From an uncultured Prevotellaceae bacterium (GTDB taxonomy: Bacteria; Bacteroidota; Bacteroidia; Bacteroidales; Bacteroidaceae), in assembly GCA_946413885.1 (NCBI GenBank), contig CAMKMK010000108.1, positions 1 to 7,964 of the forward strand: a stretch of DNA of 7,964 bases. Direction: 5' to 3'. The position numbers and the translations under genes were made by a program. Under the pieces are notes generated by a model. It searched no databases, was not told the DNA's origin, and worked only from the letters and a program-made list of their open reading frames with translations. The number at the start of each line of letters is the position of its first letter. The stretch's first letter is position 1. Positions 1 to 5,036 of this stretch are shown here, piece by piece.

Positions 1-19
1 CTTTTTTTTCTTCAGTTGG

Positions 20-1318
20 TTATCTAAGATAATTATCGATGAATTTCTCACGTGGGTGACGGAAATGTTCATCCCAGTAAGGGCGAAGATTGCCCGAAGG
101 CCAGCTGTGGTCGCGGAAAGGTACGCAGTTGACTGTCTTCTTACCTTTGGCTCCGTTGAGCGAAGCCCAAATGGAGGATGGTGGACAGGTAGTGTCTACA
201 AGTCCCATCTCACAGTAAATTTCAGCCTTGGAATGACGGATAAGCAAAGCACCGTCGAAGTAGGGTAATGTGGCATCAAGCATTTCCTGACTGATAGACG
301 GGTGATTCTCAATGGGTTGCGGCCAGCCTCCTCGGCGTCCTACACGTGTGCCACCCCAGTCTTGCATGGCAGGCACGTTGAGGACCACAGCAGATACTCG
401 AGGATCCAGTCCTGCTGCTGCCGCTGCCTGGCCTCCACCTTGACTCTCACCAATAACAAGAATGCGTTTTCTGTCCCACTCAGGTTGCTGCGTCATATAT
501 TCAATGGCTCGCAATAGTCGCAAGTACATTCCGCGGAAGTAATAAGTCTCGCGGTCGGCGGCATTGTGATTGTAGTAGTTTTGCAGCAGTCCATTCTCGA
601 GCATACGATAGTAGTCATCCGACTGCCCATTCAACATCCCATGAGCATTAAGATCGAGACTAAGAGCTCCGTTGCCAAGTGCTGAATTTCTTACGCATTC
701 TCCCACCTGACATCGACACCAGTTGCCACTCACCCCAGCCGCACGGCATAGGATGATAATAGGCAGCGATCGTTTCTTGGCATTCATGGGTTTTGCCATA
801 TAAGCTCGCACGGGTGCAGGACCGAGACAATTGATTTCAATGTCCTGACAAACATAATTTCCCTGATATTCCAGTGGTACCTCAAGAGTTTTTTTCTTTA
901 TCTGCATGGGCAAAGCCTTCAACTGTTTCTTCTGGTTGTTCCAAAAGTCCATCAGGTCGGCTGGTTCCTCATAGCCCGCCTTGAATCCCTCTGGAGCCAC
1001 GACAAAGCCTATGGCCTCTTTCTTTGCATCAGCCATCAATTCAATGCTAACGGCACAAGTGCTATCAATGGCCTGCTCAAAAAGTGTGATATCTTGGCTT
1101 TGTGGCAAAAGACGAAACTCTTGTTTCAACTTATTGTTGTAGTACACGCGAAGGGTGAGGGAGTCCGAGGGCGTTGAATCAACATGACAGTTGATTACAG
1201 CCATCTCGCCCTTATCGTATACACCACTTTCCTTATTCAGGGAGAGTTGAAAAGATTGTGCGATTAAAGGGAATGTCGCAACAAATAAAGATAAGATGGA
1301 TAGGAATAATCTTTTCAT
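20..1318 (-). CDS. Secreted CE7-like acetyl xylan esterase (AXE1 family)
   Basis: Alpha/beta-hydrolase of the acetyl xylan esterase / cephalosporin-C deacetylase family (CE7), expected to remove O-acetyl groups from xylan or xylo-oligosaccharides and so open them to glycosidases. Sec signal peptide at 1-20 (cleavage near LIA|QS). Residues 21-105 look like a beta-sandwich domain, which explains why the 432 residues exceed the usual 320 or so of single-domain CE7 enzymes. The catalytic domain covers about 110-432. Ser292 is the nucleophile in GESQGGGQ (290-297), with Asp375 in MGLVDTTCPP and His404 in RDHSWP completing the triad. The usual CE7 RGQ motif is not seen; DLNAHG (222-227) stands in that region. 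There are eleven cysteines, several grouped at 191-208. It is the last gene of the cassette, 78 bases after the second GH43. No Shine-Dalgarno site is seen; only 19 bases follow the stop, too few to judge a terminator. Confidence 0.9.
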   Translation of the reverse strand: MKRLFLSILSLFVATFPLIAQSFQLSLNKESGVYDKGEMAVINCHVDSTPSDSLTLRVYYNNKLKQEFRLLPQSQDITLFEQAIDSTCAVSIELMADAKKEAIGFVVAPEGFKAGYEEPADLMDFWNNQKKQLKALPMQIKKKTLEVPLEYQGNYVCQDIEINCLGPAPVRAYMAKPMNAKKRSLPIIILCRAAGVSGNWCRCQVGECVRNSALGNGALSLDLNAHGMLNGQSDDYYRMLENGLLQNYYNHNAADRETYYFRGMYLRLLRAIEYMTQQPEWDRKRILVIGESQGGGQAAAAAGLDPRVSAVVLNVPAMQDWGGTRVGRRGGWPQPIENHPSISQEMLDATLPYFDGALLIRHSKAEIYCEMGLVDTTCPPSSIWASLNGAKGKKTVNCVPFRDHSWPSGNLRPYWDEHFRHPREKFIDNYLR

Positions 1319-1332
1319 CTTGATGATTTTTT

Positions 1333-1361
1333 ATGTTTGATTTTGCTCAGTTATGAAACAT
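1333..1361. repeat. Imperfect inverted repeat upstream of the esterase gene
   Basis: The 78-base gap between the second GH43 and the esterase holds two 9-base arms, ATGTTTGAT (1333-1341) and ATGAAACAT (1353-1361). They are complementary apart from one position and are separated by 11 bases. It lies 15-43 bases before the esterase ATG and could form a small mRNA hairpin or an operator-like dyad. The sequence is AT-rich, so chance is a real possibility. No T-run follows either arm, so it is not a convincing terminator. Confidence 0.35.
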
Positions 1362-1396
1362 CTCAATTTGATAAAATATTGACAAAGGGAACGGGA

Positions 1397-2851
1397 TTAC
1401 ATCTTTTTCAGATTCCACTTGGCATTGTCGCTTTTGAAGTCCCATTCAGCCAATGTCGGGGTGCTGTCGCCCGCAGAATATAGAACGTAGTGGGTGTTGA
1501 TGCCTTCGTAGCCAGGGATAGCTTTTGGTAGCAGGCGGAAAGTGCCGTCCGTAAGTTGCTGAATGCACCACAACTGTTCTGGAGCACCTGTGAAAGCAGG
1601 AACGGTGGTGAGTTCAAGGTCTGCTGTGGCAGCGAGGGCACGTTCGGTGTCCTGAATAACAATCTTGAAATAGGGTCCTCCGAGATAACCACCTGCCTCG
1701 GGAAGAGGGACGATACTCCAATGCTGGTGAGGGCGCATCATATAATCTCCACATCGGACAGCGATGTCGCCTTGAGGCCATGTTCCAATGACATCGGAGA
1801 GTTGCTGAAGGGATATGGGGTGGACGGACTCGTTGGAGTCAATATTCCACCATGCCTGTCTTTCCTGAGGCATTCGCACGAAATCAACAGCCAACTCGAG
1901 TGCATATCCACGACGTTCCGACAAGATTTCATAATTGCCGCCATGAAAGCGGTCACCTGCCATAGGCCATCCATTCTTCCATAACAGAGGACGCAGACCA
2001 AGCACACTACGACCGCCTTGATCGAAATCTGCTTCGTAGTGGCATGACATCACCTCCACACCTTCATCGATAACTGTTCGCCCGAAGTGACCAGGTCCAC
2101 AAACGTGGTCACCAGCAGAAATAACCATTCGTCCGCCACCTTGCATCATGTCGCGTCCTATGTTATCAATATAAGGTCCTGTAACACTACGAGAACGACC
2201 GACAACGATGTTATAGGTGGAATTGACTCCATCGCAGCAAGTGCCATGAGTACCAAGAAGATAATACCAACCATCGCGATAGACGAGATATGTGGCTTCG
2301 CAGTCGATGGCTATGTCTCGCTCTTTGTTGCCACGAATACGTTCACCCGTATGAGGGTCAAGTTCAATGAGTCGAATATTACCAAAGTAAGTCCCATAGG
2401 TGGACCATAGACGACCTGTCGTTGGGTCGAGCAACAAACAAGGATCAATAGCATCGCAGTCCTCGAGACCATCACTGGAGGCCACCTCAATAGGAGATGT
2501 GAATTCGAAATCTGGAGATTTTGGGTCGAGAGAACGATTCCACATAGTTAGAATACGGCCGTTGTGACCACCTCCGAGACCACCGCCTGTGGCGCCATAG
2601 ATAAACAAATAGTGGTCGCCAATGTGGAGTACGTCAGGAGCTGCACCACCACCAGGACGCTCGGCACCACCATGCCATGTCCATCCGTCATCGGAAATGA
2701 GTCCCCCTCCTCCCGTGCCGAATGTGTAATATTTGCCATCACACTCAGCTATGTTAGAGGGATCATGAATATAGGGAGCACCCGTTTGGGCTGCAACATC
2801 GATCGTTGCTATTGAGAAAAACAAAAGCGGAAAAATGGATCGGGAAGACAT
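1397..2851 (-). CDS. Secreted GH43 endo-arabinanase-like enzyme with C-terminal ricin-like beta-trefoil
   Basis: A second GH43 protein, from a different branch than its upstream neighbour. Sec signal peptide at about 1-21 (cleavage near VAA|QT), followed at once by the catalytic propeller. The triad is seen as Asp30 (IHDPSN), Asp136 (AIDPCLLLD) and Glu185 (CEATYLV). Other marks of the arabinanase-like branch are a vicinal Cys205-Cys206 in GTCCDGVNSTY, VVGRS at 216-220, GPGH at 252-255 and HYEAD at 271-275. The catalytic part ends near 335. The remaining 140 or so residues carry three QxW-like repeats: QHWSI (376-380), EQLWCI (425-430) and AKWNL (477-481). These are typical of a ricin-B-like beta-trefoil and probably bind sugar. 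Likely action is cleavage of alpha-1,5-arabinan or removal of arabinose from xylan; sequence alone does not decide endo versus exo. It starts 56 bases after the upstream GH43 stop, so co-transcription is likely. No Shine-Dalgarno site precedes the ATG. Confidence 0.9.
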   Translation of the reverse strand: MSSRSIFPLLFFSIATIDVAAQTGAPYIHDPSNIAECDGKYYTFGTGGGGLISDDGWTWHGGAERPGGGAAPDVLHIGDHYLFIYGATGGGLGGGHNGRILTMWNRSLDPKSPDFEFTSPIEVASSDGLEDCDAIDPCLLLDPTTGRLWSTYGTYFGNIRLIELDPHTGERIRGNKERDIAIDCEATYLVYRDGWYYLLGTHGTCCDGVNSTYNIVVGRSRSVTGPYIDNIGRDMMQGGGRMVISAGDHVCGPGHFGRTVIDEGVEVMSCHYEADFDQGGRSVLGLRPLLWKNGWPMAGDRFHGGNYEILSERRGYALELAVDFVRMPQERQAWWNIDSNESVHPISLQQLSDVIGTWPQGDIAVRCGDYMMRPHQHWSIVPLPEAGGYLGGPYFKIVIQDTERALAATADLELTTVPAFTGAPEQLWCIQQLTDGTFRLLPKAIPGYEGINTHYVLYSAGDSTPTLAEWDFKSDNAKWNLKKM

Positions 2852-2907
2852 ATGGAGAAATGATTATTTAACATTATTGTTATTGATATCTAAAGACTTA
2901 CGATCTA

Positions 2908-4950
2908 TTAATGACAATTCACTTGATAGTTGCGAACGGGGTTCCCATGCTCGTCGATGAACCGCACACAGAAGTCACTCATGCCAGGACCATTGATAAC
3001 TGCACAACGAAGGATATTGCGTCCTTTCTTCAATGTCAGGCGCGATGATACGCCATCATCAAGAACCATACGGCGGTCGCCCGAAAGAAGCAGGATTTCC
3101 TCACCATTGAGCCACCATTTGGAAGCTCCGTTGCTGCCTGCCGTTAAACGAACATTGGGAATATCCTCAGTACAATCGATGACTGTTACTGCCCAAAACA
3201 GGACTCCATACGTTTGCATCCCCAACTGATCGGCAAAGCGGAATAGTTTTACGTTATAGTGTTGGCTGTCGATGGCGTGCCATGCGAGAGTTTGTTTGTT
3301 GACCTTAATTTTTTGGCCGTCCTTAGGCAACACGAAGTGAGGTTCCACATGAAAGGGAGGCGCAGCGAATGCGTCTTGAAGATAAGTATCTGTGAAGACC
3401 GTGTTGGAACGATTAGGTTTGTCGAGTGGCTCAAGCAACAGCCAACGACGAATGAAACCTTCTGCATCAGGCTGGGAGGATATTGCTTTATTGGTAACTG
3501 GATTGAAATATTGCTCACGTTTTTTGAATTGCAGCCAGTCAATATCGATTCCCGCACCCTCAGTTTTGAGGCAGAGCGAGGTGATACCTGCTGGCAGATA
3601 TTTAATTGGAGCTGTCAATGTGATCCATTGCCCACGAACACTACGACGACGTTGCCCTGTGCTTTCAACTTGAATGGGTAAACGGGCAATCTCTTTTCCC
3701 TTGATTGAGCCATCACGTACGACAAGTGTTGCGTCCTCGTTGGCACGGACGTTGGCAACGAAATATACGTCACCTTTTACGCTATTTTCAGGAAGGGATT
3801 GAGATAATGAGGCGAAGTCCACATCGGCATATGTGCTCCAACTGCCTTTTTGAGGCAAGGAGAGATACCAGCCTCGGAAGGTGTTGAGAGAGTCTTTGAA
3901 TGCGAAGTTGACTTCCTCGCTGCACATGCTGAAGCGATCAACCTCAAGACGCGTAGTAGCAGCACAGATACCCACACCACGCAAAGTAGGCTTTACTTCT
4001 TGTATAGTACCGTCAGGATTGAAGCATATACGGTCGATATGAGCTGAACGCATTTTGTCGAAACGAGGCGAATAATCGTTGTGATGGTAGAAAAGCAGCC
4101 ACTCGCCATGATATTCAACAATGCTATGGTGGTTGGTCCAGCAACGATTAGGATGCTCAGCCATAATGATACCCTTGAACGTCCATGGACCAAGAGGATT
4201 ATCGCTCATGGCGTAGGCTAACGTCTCAGTGCCCCCTTCTTGGCGTACCCAAGGAAAGGTAAGATAGTAGTGATCTTCGCGTTTGAATACGAAAGGACCT
4301 TCCTTGAAACCCTCGGGTAAGCCTTTCATCTCCACGCCGCCAACCATTATGGGAGGCATCCCTTCACGCCCTGGCATGGTCACTTCTTGCAACTCACCAT
4401 CAAGTTCCTTCATGTTATCTTTCAACTTAGCCCCACGAATGCCCATACTGCTCCAATAAAGATATGCCTTGCCGTCGTCATCGAGAAGCACGCAAGGGTC
4501 GATACCTGAGACGCCGACAATAGGTCTGTTCTCACAGATAAAAGGACCTTCAGGTTTGTCGGCTGTGGCAACACCAACGGCAAATCCTCGCCCTTCCTTA
4601 GGAGCATTAGGAAAGTAGAAATAATATCGACCGTTCTTGCAAACACAGTCGGGTGCCCACATGGAATAACCATCAGGTTTGCCCCATGGCACCGTTGTCT
4701 GCGAGACGATGATGCCATGATCTGTCCAATCAATAAGATTTTCTGATGAGAAAACGTGGTAATCTTCCATACAAAACCAGTCTTGTCTTTTCCCTACAGG
4801 TGCTGGGATATCGTGTGAAGGATAGAGATAAATCTTATCGTTAAACACGCGTGCTGTGGGATCGGCTGTGAACTGGTCATGAATTATAGGGTTCTGAGCC
4901 ACTGCTGACAAGGTAAGAACAGATAGAATTAGTGAGATGGTGTGTTTCAT
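2908..4950 (-). CDS. Secreted GH43 glycosidase (arabinofuranosidase / xylosidase type) with CBM6-like and C-terminal accessory modules
   Basis: Glycoside hydrolase family 43, an inverting exo- or debranching enzyme. It probably removes L-arabinofuranosyl or D-xylosyl residues from arabinoxylan or its oligosaccharides. Sec signal peptide at 1-18, with cleavage likely at AVA|QN and no lipobox Cys, so periplasmic. The five-bladed propeller spans about 20-325. The expected acids are visible: Asp30 (base, in TADPTA), Asp151 (pKa modulator, in GIDPCVLLD) and Glu217 (acid, in KEGPFVFK), plus the NHHS motif at 273-276. A CBM6-like jelly roll follows (about 334-477), starting LEVDRFS, with STYADVDF in the middle and DIDWLQF at the end. 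This order resembles Bacillus XynD-type arabinoxylan arabinofuranohydrolases. Residues 478-680 form a further module I cannot name (see findings). First gene of the cassette, behind its own candidate promoter. Subfamily and exact linkage are not determined. Confidence 0.92.
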   Translation of the reverse strand: MKHTISLILSVLTLSAVAQNPIIHDQFTADPTARVFNDKIYLYPSHDIPAPVGKRQDWFCMEDYHVFSSENLIDWTDHGIIVSQTTVPWGKPDGYSMWAPDCVCKNGRYYFYFPNAPKEGRGFAVGVATADKPEGPFICENRPIVGVSGIDPCVLLDDDGKAYLYWSSMGIRGAKLKDNMKELDGELQEVTMPGREGMPPIMVGGVEMKGLPEGFKEGPFVFKREDHYYLTFPWVRQEGGTETLAYAMSDNPLGPWTFKGIIMAEHPNRCWTNHHSIVEYHGEWLLFYHHNDYSPRFDKMRSAHIDRICFNPDGTIQEVKPTLRGVGICAATTRLEVDRFSMCSEEVNFAFKDSLNTFRGWYLSLPQKGSWSTYADVDFASLSQSLPENSVKGDVYFVANVRANEDATLVVRDGSIKGKEIARLPIQVESTGQRRRSVRGQWITLTAPIKYLPAGITSLCLKTEGAGIDIDWLQFKKREQYFNPVTNKAISSQPDAEGFIRRWLLLEPLDKPNRSNTVFTDTYLQDAFAAPPFHVEPHFVLPKDGQKIKVNKQTLAWHAIDSQHYNVKLFRFADQLGMQTYGVLFWAVTVIDCTEDIPNVRLTAGSNGASKWWLNGEEILLLSGDRRMVLDDGVSSRLTLKKGRNILRCAVINGPGMSDFCVRFIDEHGNPVRNYQVNCH

Positions 4951-4985
4951 CGTGTAATATATGATTCCTCAAGTAAATACTGCTG

Positions 4986-5014
4986 CAAATTTAGTAAAAA
5001 GAAAAGAATGGAAA
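4986..5014 (-). promoter_or_regulatory. Candidate Bacteroidota promoter for the GH43-GH43-CE7 cassette
   Basis: On the minus strand TAAATTTG (4993 down to 4986) exactly matches the Bacteroidota -7 consensus TAnnTTTG. A TTTC (5014-5011), one base off the -33 TTTG, lies 17 bases upstream, slightly closer than the usual 19 or so. Transcription would start near 4979-4982, leaving a leader of about 30 bases before the ATG at 4950. A purine run GAGGAA (4970-4965) sits 14 bases before the start codon, too far to be a normal Shine-Dalgarno site, which fits the weak-SD habit of Bacteroidota. The AT-rich gap makes a chance match possible. Confidence 0.55.
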
Positions 5015-5031
5015 CATGCGCTCATACATGT
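5014..5031 (-). terminator. Weak candidate terminator hairpin after the dehydrogenase gene
   Basis: Just after the dehydrogenase stop codon, the minus strand reads ACATG, an 8-base loop, then CATGT, followed by a T-rich run down to about 4996 (TTTCCATTCTTTTCTTTTT). A 5-bp AT-rich stem is short for an intrinsic terminator, and its last base overlaps the proposed -33 region of the next promoter. It is the only terminator-like structure in this gap, so it is recorded with low confidence. Confidence 0.25.
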
Positions 5032-5036
5032 GTAAA

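Noticed and set aside
1556..1984. Plus-strand open frame of 142 codons
   Set aside because: It lies wholly antisense to the GH43 with the beta-trefoil, shows no recognisable motif, and the minus-strand product has a complete catalytic triad.
2852..2907. Possible promoter or terminator between the two GH43 genes
   Set aside because: No TAnnTTTG element and no stem longer than about 4 bp was found; it reads as a plain intra-operon gap.
3259..3681. Plus-strand open frame of 140 codons
   Set aside because: Antisense shadow of the CBM6-like and C-terminal part of the first GH43; no family features.
1397..4950. Tandem duplication of GH43
   Set aside because: Beyond the family triad the two proteins share little sequence and differ in accessory modules, so they look like separately recruited enzymes.
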